From the NCBI GenBank assembly GCA_025175895.1, contig CM045989.1, forward strand, positions 22,933,928-22,997,927: a stretch of 64,000 nt of DNA. The letters are read 5' to 3'. The stretch is from Wurfbainia villosa (taxonomy: Eukaryota > Streptophyta > Magnoliopsida > Zingiberales > Zingiberaceae). Below are positions 43,241 through 56,409 of this stretch, piece by piece. Within the stretch, counting starts at the first letter, position 1; the number at the start of each line of letters is the position of its first letter. Made by a program: the position numbers and the translations under genes. Below the pieces are notes generated by a model that saw only the letters and a list, made by a program, of their open reading frames with translations, did not search any database and was not told where the DNA came from.

Positions 43241-44596
43241 GTAGACGAACCAAGTATGTGGATTGTGGATAGTGATTGCTCAAGACACATGACTGGAGAT
43301 GTGAGCAAGTTCTTCACAATCGAGTATGTTAGAAAGGGAATTGTGCCCTTTAGCAATAGTGGGAAGCTTAAGATTTTAGGTAGAGGTACAATTGAGGTAT
43401 CCCCTAAAATCATCATTCACAAAGTTTTATTAGTTAAAAGCATGAAATTTAACTTATTTAGTGTTAGTCAACTTTGTGATGTGGGTTATAATGTAGAGTT
43501 CAAGTCCTCAAAATGTTTGATTAGACACAAAAACCTAGAAGATTGTATGTTAGTTGGTTATAGGAAATCAAATATTTATTATGTTGATATTTCCTATGCT
43601 TCTAACATTTCTACTAAGTGTCTCATGTCAAAAGAAGAGGAAGGTTAGCTATGGCATAGAAGGCTTGGACATATCAACATGAAGAACATTGTCAAGATAA
43701 CCAAGTTGGAACTAGTGAAAGGACTACCAAAAATGAAGTATGTCAAGGACAAATTGTGTGAAGCATGTTAAGAAGGAAAACAATCAAAATTTTCACACAA
43801 GGGTAAAACTCTAACTAGTACTTCATTACCTTTAGAACTATTGCATTTAGATCTTTTTGATTATCATAGTACCCCCTCATTAGATTGTAATAAATATTGC
43901 TTAGTTATAGTTGATGATTTTTCTAGGTATACTTGGGTTTACTATATGAAACATAAGGATGATACCTTAGAAATAATCATAGGCTTTAGCAAAAGAGTTG
44001 AAAATGAAAAGAATCTCAAAATCAACTGGATCCGAAGTGATCATGATGGTGAATTTGAGAATTCTAACTTTTCGAAATTTTGCTTAGAACAAGGGTACAA
44101 GTATGTATTCTCTTATTCTAGAACACCCCAATAAAATGGAGTGGTAGAAAGGAGAAATCTTGCCCTATAATAAGCGGCTAGGATTATGCTTAATGAATAT
44201 TCTTTACCTAGCTACTTATGGGTGAAAGCGGTTAACACTGCTTGCTATATCCAAAATTGTATCCTAATCCATAGGTTTTTAGGCAAAACACCCTTTAAAT
44301 TATGGAATGGTACAATTCCTACAATTCACTATTTTAAGGTCTTTTATTGCAAAGTCTATATTTTAAATACCAAAGACAATTTAAGAAAATTTGAGTCTAA
44401 GGCGGATAAAGGAATCCTAGTTGGATACTCATCCACTAGTAGAGGTTATAAAGTATACAACAAGAGACTCAAAAGGTTGAGGAATCCTCTAATGTTGAAT
44501 TTGATGAGTCTACTAGTACCTACCCTAGAAAATCCTCCATTGATAAGGATATCAATGACAAAAATCAAGACATTATCCAAAGACTTCAAAATCTAA
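43241..44596 (+). pseudogene. Element S protease and integrase
   Basis: MWIVDSDCSRHMTGD (43256) is the protease site with D-S-G changed to D-S-D. KFNLFSVSQLCDVGY follows. After a stop at 43646, LWHRRLGHINMKNIVK begins the integrase zinc-binding domain. Core: Asp in LLHLDLFDYHS, VDDFSRYTWVY, Asp in IRSDHDGEFEN, Glu in NGVVERRN. Stops at about 43768, 44132 and 44167-44172. FRAME is otherwise retained to GILVGYSSTSRGYKVYNKR (about 44450). Confidence 0.82.
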
Positions 44597-44799
44597 ATTT
44601 AGGGGGTAATGATCAAGGGAGAGGATTAGGAGGTAATGATCAACGGGAGGAAGAGGAGATTTCGATGATGAAAGGAGGAAGGATAATCATGATCAAATTG
44701 AATGTGACTCAACTCCTAGGACATTAAGGATCCATCAAAACAATCCTCTAGATCAAGTAGTAGGAGAATTATCACAAGGAGTAAGGATTAGGTCCTTCT

Positions 44800-45640
44800 A
44801 TAGAGCTCCTACTAGTCAAGTTTCCCTTATCTCCCAAATTGAGCCAAAACCAATTAATGATGTCTTGCTTGACCCGGATTGGATATTAGCAATGCAAGAA
44901 AAATTAGCTCAATTTGAGAGAAGCCAAGTATGGGAACTAGTTCCTAGACCCAATGATAGCACAATTGTTACCACAAGATGGATCTTTAGGAACAAGTTGG
45001 ATGATCAAGATAAAATCATTAGAAACAAAGCTAGGTTAGTGGCCCAAGGATTTAATCAAGTTGAAGGACTTGATTATGATGATACTTATGCTCCGGTAGC
45101 TAGATTAAAGTCCATCCGAATCCTATTAGGATATGTCGCTTACATGGGTTTCAAACTCTATCAAATGGATGTGAAGTTGGCATTTCTAAATGGGTTCATT
45201 AAGGAAGAAGTCTATGTGGAGCAACCACCTAGGTTTGAAAATGTAGACTACTCAAACCATGTGTGTAAGCTTAAGAAAGCTTTATATGGGTTAAAACAAG
45301 CTCCCTGAGTTTGGTATGAGAGACTCTCATCACTCCTCATCTCTAAGGACATTAGAAGAGACCAAGTTAACCAAACCTTATTTCTAAAGTCAAAAGAAAA
45401 AGACATATTTGTTGCCCAAGTATATGTTGATGACATTATTTTTTGGGTCAACAAATGATGAACTTCTTCAAGACTTCATTAAGAACATGGAAAATGAATT
45501 TGAAATGAGTCTAGTAGGAGAGTTGACCTTTTTCTTAGGATTACAAGTGAAGGAACCCATGTCTATCAACCCAAATATGCCAAGGAAATTATCAAGAAAT
45601 TTGGTTTAGAAAAATCTAAGGTAGTGTCTACTCCTTTGGC
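44800..45640 (+). pseudogene. Element S reverse transcriptase
   Basis: QVWELVPRPNDSTIVTTRWI, ARLVAQGFNQVEGLDYDDTY and YQMDVKLAFLNGFIKEEVYV mark RVT_2. TGA replaces the Trp-region codon at 45306. The catalytic VYVDDIIF is followed by a frameshift: one extra T in a T run at about 45438-45445 moves GSTNDELLQDF into the next frame. A second shift follows KNMENEFEMSLVGELTFFLG near 45550. Confidence 0.83.
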
Positions 45641-45673
45641 AACCAACACTAAGACATTGATCAAGATGGAAAA

Positions 45674-46351
45674 TTGATTGACTCAAAACTTTATAGGAGT
45701 ATGATTGGTAGCTTACTATGCATAACCGCTAGTAGACCCGATATTTTATTTACGGTATGTATGTGTGCAAGATATCAATCTTGTGCCAAAGAGTCCCACT
45801 TAGTAGTTGTCAAAAGAATATTAAGTTACATAAAGGGAACTCTTAATGTAGGTTTATGGTACCCTTGGACTCAAACTTTTGATTTGATTGGGAACACTGA
45901 TTCCGATTATGTCGGTTGCAAATTGTATCAGAAGAGCACTAGTGGTGGATGTCAATTTCTTGGATCCTCTCTAGTAAGTTGGAGTAGTAGGAAACAACCT
46001 TGTATTGCTCTATCCACAACCGAGGCTGAGTATGTGGTCATGGGTGGTTGTGTAGCTCAATTACTTTGGATGAGACATACTCTAAAAAATTATGAGCTAC
46101 ACTACTCCAAAGTTAAGGTTTATTGTGATAATGTGAGTACCATCAACTTGACTAAAAATTCGGTACATCACTCTAGGACAAAGTACATTGAAGTGAAGCA
46201 TCACGTCATTAGAGATCATGTGGCAAAAGGAGACATTGAACTTAATTACATTGAATCCAAGTCTAACCTTGTTGACATTTTCACCAAGGCTCTCCCCGAA
46301 GTGGAATTTACATCACTTAGGAGAGAATTTAGAATGTGCTTTGTAGAGTAG
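45674..46351 (+). pseudogene. Element S RNase H
   Basis: YRSMIGSLLCITASRPDILF, DSDYVGCKLYQKSTSG, ALSTTEAEYVVMGGCVAQLL and CDNVSTINLTKNSVHHSRTK in one open frame of 225 codons; typical SIRE-type copia RNase H. Ends MCFVE. Confidence 0.85.
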
Positions 46352-46963
46352 TTGGTATAGGTTTGCACAATCTCATAGCTAAAATTTAGGATTATACCTT
46401 TATACATCTCACAAAATACCAAAGAATTCATAATTTTTGTATTAATATACCTAAACATCATGTGAGAAGTTAGGAAGATGCATTTTATTCATCATGCTAG
46501 TTATGATGCATTACTATGAACCAAAGTGGCATCTAGAGACATGAATCCTTCATTGAACCAATCATTAGAAAGGCTTGTGTATAATTGATATGCACATAGC
46601 TCTAAGAACATGGTTAGAAATATTGAATAAAATAATTTTTAAACTGTTTTTATCATGTTTTGAATAAAAGTTTTTATTTGCTAAGCAAAAGTTGTATAAA
46701 GTTTTGAAAAACCTTTAGAGTTTTTGCTAGTTTTCAAGTTTGCGTCAATCTCAAAATATGGAAAAGATATATTTTTAAAATTAATTTTTCTTGATAGAAA
46801 ATAACTTAACTAATGTGTCTACAAAATTTTGTGAATTTTTAACATCCCTAGATTTATTTATGTATTTTTGATTTTCAGCTGAAAAACCAGACTACCTGTA
46901 TTAGTCAATAGCAGTCGACTACTTCAGATACCAGTTGACTGGTCTTGCACCAGTCGACTAGCT
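46352..46963 (+). other. Element S 3' non-coding region
   Basis: AT-rich, no ORF. Ends in a stretch with GTCGACTA/GTTGACTGG words (46905-46960), then is cut by element M; the probable target TAGCT (46959-46963) cannot be confirmed because the other side is outside the window. Confidence 0.6.
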
Positions 46964-48508
46964 TGTTGGGGATCGTACGTCGCTATAGGGGGGTGAATAG
47001 TGTTATCGTCATTTGATGGAATTCAATCGTGTTGCTTATCTACAATTTGCATTAGCACAATGGAAATACAAAATACACAACGAAAATACAAGCATGACAA
47101 TACACACGATGTAACATGGTTCGAAACCCTAGTTCCTACTCCATGGGGCGAGCTCGATAACGAGCTCTAGTGATGCACTCACCACCAATCAATACACTCC
47201 TTCTCGACAACAAGTCAGAGGTGGAGAAATCTCGTACAAGAATCTTACAACAATAAGAATAAGCAAGCAAAATACAAGCACATAAATGAAATGAAAGAAA
47301 CAACACTTTGCACAAGTGAGCTTTGGAATGCTTGAGCTTTTGGTTGCTTTAGGATGCCTTGAAGGACTGGAATCGCAGTAGTAACTCCCCTTCAAATCAT
47401 CAAGAAACGCCTATAGAAATCCTCCCCGTCAAGCTCCTTTTATGCCTTCGCACGACTTGTATTTCCGCCTAGCAGTCGACTGCCAATAGTATCGTTGTCT
47501 CACAACGGACTTGATCCACGTTGGCATTTAGGACAATAGATACATTGGCAGTCGACTGCCATTATCGACAATGATCGCTAAGCCCATAGCCGATCGCCAC
47601 GGCCATCGAAGCCGCATGACTTCTAGCGCCGATCGCCTAAGGCTGGCCGAGGCGCTAGTCAAGTCGCCTTGCATCTGTTGTCGCAACTTGGCCACAGTCG
47701 ATCGCCAGTCGACTCAAGGCAGTCGAGTTATCATAATGCCAATCGACTGCCCAAAGTCGACTCGGTTGCCAAGTGTCAAAATATTTAACCAGTCAACTGG
47801 TCCATAGCCCCAGTCGACTGATACACCTCGACCATGAGGTTTAACTCAAGTATGATGCCCTCATACTTGCTAAACTACCCTTAGCTTAGACCTAAGCCTT
47901 CTAGCCACCTTCATCAACCTCACGCCTATCGGATCCCTCCAAGTCATCCATGACTTGTTCATCCATACACTAGCCTTCAGGTGCTTCCATCGGCTATTTT
48001 CATGCTAATTCGGTCTACACCGCCAAGGCACATTTGGGCTTACGCTACTAAGACATACACTTGGACTTTACGCCGCCAAACATTGGACTTATGCTGCCAA
48101 GACTACCGCTTGGACTTTACGTCGCCAATATCATACCCTTGGACTTCCCAAATGCCAAGTACTCATGACTTGGACTTTCACCACCAAGACTACACACTTG
48201 AACTTACGTGGCCAAGACTACACCCTTGTACTTTCCTTGCCAACCCATGTTGGACTTTCCAATTGCCAAGGCTCATGCTTGGACTTTCCATGCCAACTAC
48301 CCAAGACTTGGACTTTCCCATTGCCAAAACTCATACTTGGACTTTCCATAAGTGTCCCACTTGGACTTCTCCATCATATGGTCAACCCCATGTCAACCAT
48401 ATCCCCAAACCATTATCAAACAATGATTAATCCTTTGTCAAACATCAAAATACTACTCGAGTCAAACTCGAGTCTAGTCAATCATGACCTGGGCTGATTG
48501 CACCAATA
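46964..48508 (-). repeat. M 3' LTR, 1545 bp
   Basis: On minus TATTGGTGCAATCAGCCC (48508) to GATCCCCAACA (46964). Minisatellite at about 47995-48375; palindrome region 47463-47825, where the block 47560-47710 is unusually rich in GATCGCC/CGATCGC words in place of CAGTCGACTG. Confidence 0.85.
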
Positions 48509-50349
48509 ATCTCTCCCTTTTTTATGTTTGACAAAAACAAAACACCTTTGAGTTAAAACACTAACTTAATCCAATCCTCCCAATTGTCCAAATTGGGAAT
48601 TCTAAATTTTCACTCAAATTCTCTCCCTTTTTGACATACATCAAAAAAGCTCTCTCTCCAAGGGTGTCAATGTCTCATATCCTAATGAGATCTTACAATC
48701 TCTCCCTTGGTCTAAAAACATCTAGGATGTCTTTACTCTTCCTAGTGATAAGTCTCATATCACTAAATGAGAGGTCATCCTCATTCTCCAAGTTTTCTCC
48801 CAATTCTTCAAATTCTCCCCCTTATGAGGAAGAACACATCCATCATCCCATGATGGATAACCTCCCCCTAAAGGCATGATTCCCCTTGACTATTGCACTA
48901 ATAATGTCCTTGGAGAGTTCCTAAACCTATAGAAATACTAAACCATCAAAATTAAGGGCAAAAGTTCAAACTTGAACTTTCACACACCTTAAAATTTGAT
49001 AAATCACCCAAACAACTCTCCTAATCCATATCTAATGAATTTTCACCCTTTTAATGCTTTCTAAAGCATATCCTAGGGTTATGAACAGTTAGGGTAGCCT
49101 AACATGGTTGAAACATGGGCTAAACAATCTTGTTTATCCGAAATTAGCATTTGGCAATCAACTCAATCAGCAACCAATCAACTGCACTTGACACCAGTCC
49201 ACTGCCATCCATGGCAGTCGATTGATTTCTGCAAATGCAGAATCCAAAAATCAGAAAATGAAGTTTGAAAATACATAAATAATTATATGTAATTTAAAAA
49301 ATAATGAAACTTCATACGTATAATACTTATATCAATCATAATAGGTGAAAAATATTCGAAAAATAAAATACTCATAAAATAGTGAGATTGATACACAGTT
49401 CAAAAACAAGAAAAACTTCATTATTTTGAGCCTACTTTGTATCAACTTCATCAATGGTGATTGCTATCAAAAGATAGACTTCACTAAGGTTTTTCAAAAT
49501 GGTTTTGAAATGATTTTAAAACCTTATATTGAACCATGGTCTATGGGCTTAATGCACATGACTTGTACATAAGATTTCCTCATGATTCATCCATGATATA
49601 TGATGAGTTTGAGTTCATCTAGATGCAAGAACGATGCACCTTGAACTTAACTCATTTCCTAACACCTCACATGTGTCTAGGGTGTATCAATACACACACA
49701 TATCAATGTGATGTGAGATGTGAGTTTTGTTCATCCTAAACTAAGGTCTCATGCATTTTTCTAAGGACACTATTTGATTCCCTTATACATGGGACTTCAA
49801 ATCATGTCGTAGTCCTTAAATTAATTTTATTAATGCATGAATGATGATTATGGCATAAGTGATAGCATAAATAAATATGTGTCAATAATCATGATGTCAT
49901 GACATAAGGTGAAATCTAAAAACTAACATGACATAAAAACTTAGACCTAAACATTATCATGATATTTAATGATAAAAATAAAATATGATGTCATGACATG
50001 TTATATGACAATCAAGGCATGGCAAAAGAAGTGTAAGGCATAGGAATACCTAAAGTTTAGTAGTAATTGTCATTTGTTAAAATTAAGTCCATTTTGCCAT
50101 AATAACACTTATCTCCCAAGTGTGCAAAAAACTCAAAATGGCACACTATGACCTCTAGACCTAATTGTGACAATTTGATCAATTTTTTAAGCTTCCATTA
50201 TTATATTGGCACATCCTAAAATATTTTAAGATAAAATCTCAACCTCCATTTCCAAGGTATCACATAGTCTTGAAAATGTCCTAAAATGTCAACTCTATCA
50301 TGGTTAGGTTAACTACCTATCCACTTAGGGTTGACACACCCTAACCCAT
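48509..50349 (-). other. M 3' non-coding region
   Basis: Inverted homolog of H 36414-38210, including the CACACTTGGGAGATAAG block and repeated TCATGACAT words. No coding potential. Confidence 0.75.
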
Positions 50350-53300
50350 TTAGCGTGAGGGAATCACGCTCCTAGGAATCCAATACCTATTGGAGCTCAT
50401 TGGGTTTACAAGATATTCACTAGGGATAACTTCCCTAGATACCATCCTAATGACCCTTTTTAGCTTGAAAGCTTTGGTCAATTGGGTCTTGTCTTGGTCA
50501 ACTCTAGAGATAACTTCCCTTGTGACCTTCTTAGTGGTCTTTCTAGGTTTCATGGAAACCTTGGCCACTAGACACTTACCTTGGTTAACCTTAGGGATGA
50601 CTTCCCTATTAACTATTGGTGCAATTGGCCCAGGTCACGATTGACCAGACTCGAGTTTGACTCGAGTAGTATTTTGATGTTTGACATTGATGTCTGACAT
50701 GTGTTGGGGAGATCGGCGCAATCAACCCAGGTTAGTATTTGATGTTTGACGATGGTTTAACCATTGTCATGGAAAGTCCAAGTGGGACACTTGGCATTGG
50801 GAAAGTCCAAGTCTTGAGTACTTGGCATGTAAAGTCCAAGCATGGGTCTTGGCAAGGGAAGTCCAACATGGGTTGGCAAAGGAAAGTCCAAGCATGGGTC
50901 TTGGCATGGAAAGTCCGACATGGGTTGGAAAGGGAAAGTCCAAGCTTGAGTCTTGGCATTTGGAAAGTCCAAGGGGGATATTGGCGGTGTAAAGTCCAAG
51001 CGGGAGTCTTGGCAGCATAAGTCCAATGGTTGACGGCGTAAAGTCCAAGCGGGAGTCTTGGCAGCGTAAGCCCAATGTGCCTTGGCGGTATAGATCAACT
51101 TAGCATGACATAGCCAATGGAAGCACCTGAAGGCTAGCATATGGATGAACAAGTCATGGATGACTTGGAGGGATTTGATAGGCGTGAGGCTGACGGAAAT
51201 GGCTAGAAGGCTTAGGTCTAGGCTAAGGGTGGTCTAGCAAGTATGGGGGCACCATACTTGGGTTAAAACCTCATGTTTGAGGTGTATCAGTCGACTAGAA
51301 CTATGGTCAGTCGACTGATGGGAGTCAACTAGGGTTTGACTGTGGGAAGATGGTCAGTCGATTGATAGCCTGAGCAGTCGACTGATGGCCTGAGCAGTCG
51401 ACTGATCTAGAGATCAGTCGACTGCTGGTCGGGAAGTTGAGCATAGTAGGCTCTCCAGTCGAGTGATCGGCATGAGCACTCAACTGATTGAGCCATCAGT
51501 CGACCGATGGGTATAATCAGTCAACTGGTGGTGTATCCATTGGACTTATCTGATGTGGTTCATGCCGTTATGAGACAACGGCTACAGGGGCAGTCGACTA
51601 ATGGTCCCGATCAGTCGACTGCTAGGCGAAATCCAACCCAAGGAGCAGCTTTAAAGGGAGCTCATGGAGGGAGTATTTTGCACCGGTTCTTGGACGTGTT
51701 TGAGGTGATTTGTTGCTGCAAATCAGGGTCTCCAAGTGCAATTCAAGCAACCAAAGATCAAGCAATCAAAAGAGCAATTGTAAAGTGTTTTTCCTTTACT
51801 TGTAGCATATTTTATATTTGTATTTGCTTGTATCTATTTGTTTATTGTTGTAAATAATTGTAAGAGGTTTCTCCACCTCCGGATTGTTCCGAGAAGGAGT
51901 TTATTGGATTAGTGGTGTGTGGTCGCATCGCTAGAGCTCGTTTGAGCTCGATCCGTGGAGTATGAACCATTCGATTCCGAACCACATTATATTGTTGTGT
52001 TTGTGTGCTTGTATTTTGTTATTGATTTATTTCCACTGCGCACTAATCAATTTGTAGCAAGCACGATCGAACGATAATCCATCGACAAGCGACGACGCTA
52101 TTCACCCCCCCCTCTAGCGGTCACGAAGGTTCCTACATTAACCTTGGCTTTCCTAGACCTATGAACGGTTCCATAATCAAATGGAACTCTATGAAAAGTC
52201 TCCTTGGGCTTAGGTTTGTGATCCAAATCTTTCTTGCCCTTAGGGAATTCTTGCCTTCTAGATCCTAGGCTTTGACTCCTAGACCCTAAATTTTGACTAT
52301 TTGACCCTTGCATTTAATTTTGCATCTTTCTAAGGGTCTTTTCTAGTTTCTCAAGCCTTGACCTCAAAACTTGATTTTCTAATTCTAATTTCCAAATTTT
52401 TTATTTTTGATTTTGTCTTTGGGCATTGTCTTTTCTTTTAGGCATATGCATACCTTTCTTAGGGTTAATGCCTAAATGATCTTCTACCTTCCTAATACTT
52501 TCCCTAGGTAGAATTGTTTTAGGGTTATTGGTTCTAGATTGATTCTTAACCCTAAAATTATAAGATTTTGCACCTAAACAATAAAACCTATTATTTCTAG
52601 CATGCTCCTTATGATTATGCACAATTGCAAGAGTATTGAAAGCATGCTTTTCATTATGAAACAAGGAAGGTGCATTACTAAATTTTACCTTAGGGTTTGC
52701 TTTAAAAGCTCCCCCTACATGTGATGCTCCTTCTTGGTTTTTCTTCCTCCCCCTAGGGCATTGACTCCTATAATGTCCCTTTTGTTGTCATTTGAAGCAA
52801 ATGATGCGCTCCTTGCTTTTACTTGTAGAGGCTCCAGTCTCCTTGATCTTTGGCACAACTTGTGCCGTCTTCTTGACCCATTTCAGACACTTACTCTTGT
52901 AGTATCTGACTTCCCTACACTCAAAGTAAACAATATGATTTTTATTTTTAATTGAAATGCTCGAGATACCTAGGTAGATGGTGGCCGGAATTGGTTCTTC
53001 ATCTCTTCCGGAGGTTGAGGCTTACTCTTGATTTTGCTCCAGGATAGAGGATTGCCTCTCCTCCCCCTCAATCCTAGAGGTGGAGGCTTCCTCTACTTCT
53101 TTCACCTCCTCCAATTCGAATGTTGATTCCCTTTCAACCTCCAAATCCTCAAGCTCTTGTGATGATAATCCACATTCTTCTTGAGCTTGAGAGGATGAGC
53201 ACTCCTCTTCTTCCTTATCTTCTTGGACCGAGTGAGGCTCCACATGGAATTTTACCAACTTGCTTCATAACTCCTTGGCATCCATGTAATCACCTAAACT

Positions 53301-53585
53301 ACACAAAATATCATTAGGAATTAAATCAACCAAGAATTTTATTACCTTCTTATTTTTCTCACATTCTTAAAGTTGTTCCTCGGTCCACTTCTTCATCTTG
53401 AGCAATCCTCCCTTCGGCCCTCTTGGATATTTGAATCCTTCCATCAAGAAGGCCCAATATTCGAAGTCCCTCATCATTATGAATTCTTCAATCCTTGTCT
53501 TCCATTGATTGAAGTCTTCTCGTCTATGGAAGGTGTATGGAATTAGCGTGTTGATATCCCATCCCAATTTTTCTTCAAACTTCAT
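50350..53585 (-). pseudogene. gag: M gag, split by solo LTR
   Basis: Minus strand. 53585 MKFEEKLGWDINTL; WKTRIEEFIMMRDFEYWAFL; stop at about 53367; then KLVKFHVEPHSVQED (53258) directly followed by Glu/Ser-rich acid sequence, with the same capsid deletion as H. First knuckle has lost its first Cys (YFECREVRYYKSKC); second has a stop in place of its second Cys. C-terminal basic part 52313-52143, interrupted at TTAAC by the solo LTR, resumes 50608-50350 with KVTREVISRV, VSREVIPSEY and YWIPRSVIPS. About six stops in total. Confidence 0.78.
50614..52137 (+). mobile_element. Solo SIRE-like LTR inside M gag, 1.52 kb
   Basis: TATTGGTGCAATTGGCCC...AGGTTCCTACA flanked by TTAAC (50609-50613 and 52138-52142). 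Minisatellite about 50765-51090; palindrome cluster 51287-51625 (five perfect copies). The first 60 bp are partly duplicated: GCAATTGGCCCAGGT at 50621 and GCAATCAACCCAGGT at 50717. The C run before CTCTAGCGG is present. Confidence 0.88.
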
Positions 53586-53652
53586 CTTCTTTCCTCTAGC
53601 GGTGCTCCCTTGGCTGTTAAACCTTGTAGAGCGACCTCGCTCTAATACAACT

Positions 53653-54759
53653 TGTTGGGGATCATACGTCGCTAGAGGGGGTGAATAGCATGATCATTAT
53701 TTGATGGAATTCGATCGTGTTGCTTGTCTATAATTTGCGTTATCACAACGGAAATACAAAATACACAACAAAAATACAAGCACGACAATACACACGATGT
53801 AACATGGTTCGAAACCCTAGTTCCTACTCCACGGGGTGAGCTCGATAACGAGCTCTAGTGATGCACTCACCACCAATCAATACACTCCTTCTCGACAACA
53901 AGTCGGAGGTGGAGAAACCTCGTACAAGAATCTTACAACAATAAGAATAAGCAAGCAAAATACAAGCACATAAATGAAATGAAAGAAACAACACTTTACA
54001 CAAGTGACCTTTGGAATGCTTGAGCTTTTGGATGCTTTTGGATGCCTTGAAACACTGGAATCGTAGAAGAAACTTCCCTTCAAATCCTCATGAAATGCCT
54101 ATAGAAATCCTCCCCGTCGAGCTCCTTTTATGCCTCCATGTGACTTGGATTTTCTCTTGATAGTCGACTGCCAAAAGGCCCGAGTCAACTACCAACAGTG
54201 TCATTATCTCACAACGAACTTGATCCACGTTGGCATTCAAGCCAATGGATACACTGCCAGTAGACTGCCATTACCAGCAGTCGACTGCCAAGCCCGTAGT
54301 TGACTACTCAATCGGCTACCGAGCTTTTTTCGCTCACAACCAAAACCAACAGTCGACCCATGGTAGTCAATTGCCCAAGACCAGTCGAGTCGCCTTGCGT
54401 CTGTTGCCGTAACTCGGCCTCAGTCGATTGCCAGTCGACTCACGACAGTCGACTGGTCATAATCCCAGTCGACTGCCCAAAGTCAACTCGGTTGCTAAGT
54501 GTCAAAACACTTGACCAGTCGACTGGTCCATAATCCCAGTCGACTGGTCCATAATCCCAGTCGACTGGTCCATAATCCCAGTCAACTGATACACCTCAAC
54601 CATGAGGTTTAACCCAAGTATGATGCCCTTATACTTGCTAGACCACCCTTATCCTAGACCTAAGTCTTCTAGTCACCTCCATTAGTCTCACGCCTATAGG
54701 ATCCCTCCAAGTCATCCATGACTTGTTCATCCATTCGCTAGCCTTCAGGTGCTTCCATC
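53653..54759 (-). repeat. M 5' LTR, interrupted by copia-4
   Basis: TGTTGGGGATCATACG aligns with 46964 onward. PBS on the minus strand (53652-53633) is degenerate: AGTTGTATTAGAGCGAGG. Palindrome cluster 54160-54595 includes three 21-bp direct repeats (CAGTCGACTGGTCCATAATC, 54518-54585). Ends GCTTCCATC, where copia-4 begins; the 3' LTR shows GGCTATT continues here. Confidence 0.85.
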
Positions 54760-55696
54760 TGTTGGGATGTATACTGAAAGCCTAGCTCTTTTGTATGAAC
54801 ATCTTTATTTTGAAATAAGAATCACATGATCATTGTTTGCATATTTTTATAGTTATGCAAAATTATCTAATATTTTACATTGTAGATAACATGGTGCTTG
54901 GTGTGGCACAGAAGATCATGTTATCAGTCCCTTGTAGAATATAAGTAGAGGCTCACAACCAAGATGGTTTTGGACAAACCATTGGTATGGTTGTAGTGTA
55001 GCTTGATATTGTTTTATCTTGAACATAGAGTTACACTAGTACACCTCGGTGTATTGAGCAGGACCGACATAGAGGTGATTCAATTTATTGCTGACTACAT
55101 AATTGAATCGGACCTCGGATATTATGTTGTACATGCTCTTAATCCCGATATAATAACGGGCACATGTACTTAGTATTTATTTCTTTGATTTACCAAAGGG
55201 TGAGATTTCTATGGATTAAATCAATATGCTCGGTAGGTTGGGAAATAATATTATTTACATGGTGTGCCGTTGATTATAGGAGGAAACCGTGTCCTATATA
55301 TTAGGTTGATGATGTCCCCTTGAGGAGCTCATAAGGTTCATCATGTAAACCCTGCAGGTTGACTTAGTCAACATGATGATAAGGTTGAGTGGTACTACTC
55401 GAGGAGTTAGATGTTAATCAATTGATGGTTAGTAAATCAATTAATTGACGGACATTCGATATCTTAAACACGGGGAGATGGATGTACAGATAATATATGG
55501 AGCCCATATTAATTTATGGGGGTTGGTGAGGTAGTTCAATGATGATCCTCTAGTGGAATGGAACATCATTGATGGATCAAGTTTGTGTGGTTCCGATCCA
55601 TCGGGTGGCCAAAACCCAACTCCTCCTCATGGCCCCTATCATAGCCTAATATAAACCTCATGAAGTCTAGATCAAATGATGGAAAACAAATCTCTA

Positions 55697-55912
55697 GATC
55701 CGACGGTTGGGATTAAATCCCTAGAACCGACGGTGGAGATTAAATCTCTAGATCCGACGGTTGGGATTAAATCCCTAGAACCGACGGTGGAGATTAAATC
55801 TCTAGATCCAACGGTTGGGATTAAAACCCTAGAACCGACGGTTGAGATTAAATCTCTAGATCCGACGGTTGAGATTAAAACCCTAGAACCGACGGTGGAG
55901 ATTAAACCAAGG
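55697..55912 (+). repeat. 8 x 27-bp minisatellite in copia-4 LTR
   Basis: Eight consecutive 27-bp units AAATCTCTAGATCCGACGGT + TGGGATT, alternating CTCTAGATCC and CCCTAGAACC types. Because 27 is divisible by three, the array stays open in one frame (repeats SLDPTVGIK/SLEPTVEIK), which is a by-product rather than a gene. Copia-2 has about four units, copia-1 about one. Confidence 0.85.
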
Positions 55913-56409
55913 CCTAAACCTAACTCTATATATATAGGCTTAAGGTGGGCGGCAAAGAGAGAGATGATGGATGATTGAGATTAGGGTTTAGCCTCTCATT
56001 GCTTGGGCGGCAAGAAACCCTAAGGAGGAAACCCTAATTGGATTAGGGTTTGGCTCTTTGGTTGGGCGGCAAGGTTTGGAAGGGAGAGCGGGTGGCAACT
56101 TGTGGAGGATCTCTTCTTCTTCCAAGATGGTGGCCCGCTCCTAGATCTCTTCTCTCCACCTTGGTTGGGCGGCAAGTAAGCCTAAGGAGGAAACCCTAAC
56201 TAGGGTTTGGCTCCTATGGTTGGGCGGCTAGGGTTTGCAAGAAGGTGGGCGGCATCTATAGGAGAGGAGCTCTTCTTCTTCCTAGGGTGTGGCCGGCTCC
56301 TTCCTCTATTCCCTCCACCTTGGTCGGAGCCCAACATATTCCCTTTCACCTCTTTACTCCATCTTGGCCAGCGGCACTAGAAGCTAGGGTTTGTCCCTAG
56401 TTTGGTTCC

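Larger units (their letters stand above)
46964..54759 (-). mobile_element. Element M: second gag-only SIRE-like element
   Basis: Minus strand. 3' LTR 46964-48508; interior 48509-53652, interrupted by the solo LTR 50614-52137; 5' LTR 53653-54759, broken by copia-4. Interior without the insertion is about 3.6 kb and collinear with H: gag followed by about 1.8 kb non-coding sequence and PPT (AAAAAAGGGAGAGAT on minus). No protease, integrase, RT or RNase H. Its U5 end (CGTACGATCCCCAACA) differs from H, so it is a sister subfamily. Confidence 0.83.

Noticed and set aside
55676..55978. Open frame with nine-residue repeats (SLDPTVGIK)
   Set aside because: Explained by the 27-bp minisatellite, whose period is a multiple of three.
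55980..56250. Interstitial telomere repeat, from many AGGGTTT/AAACCCT words
   Set aside because: Words are scattered, not tandem, and occur in the same place in all copia-1 family LTRs.
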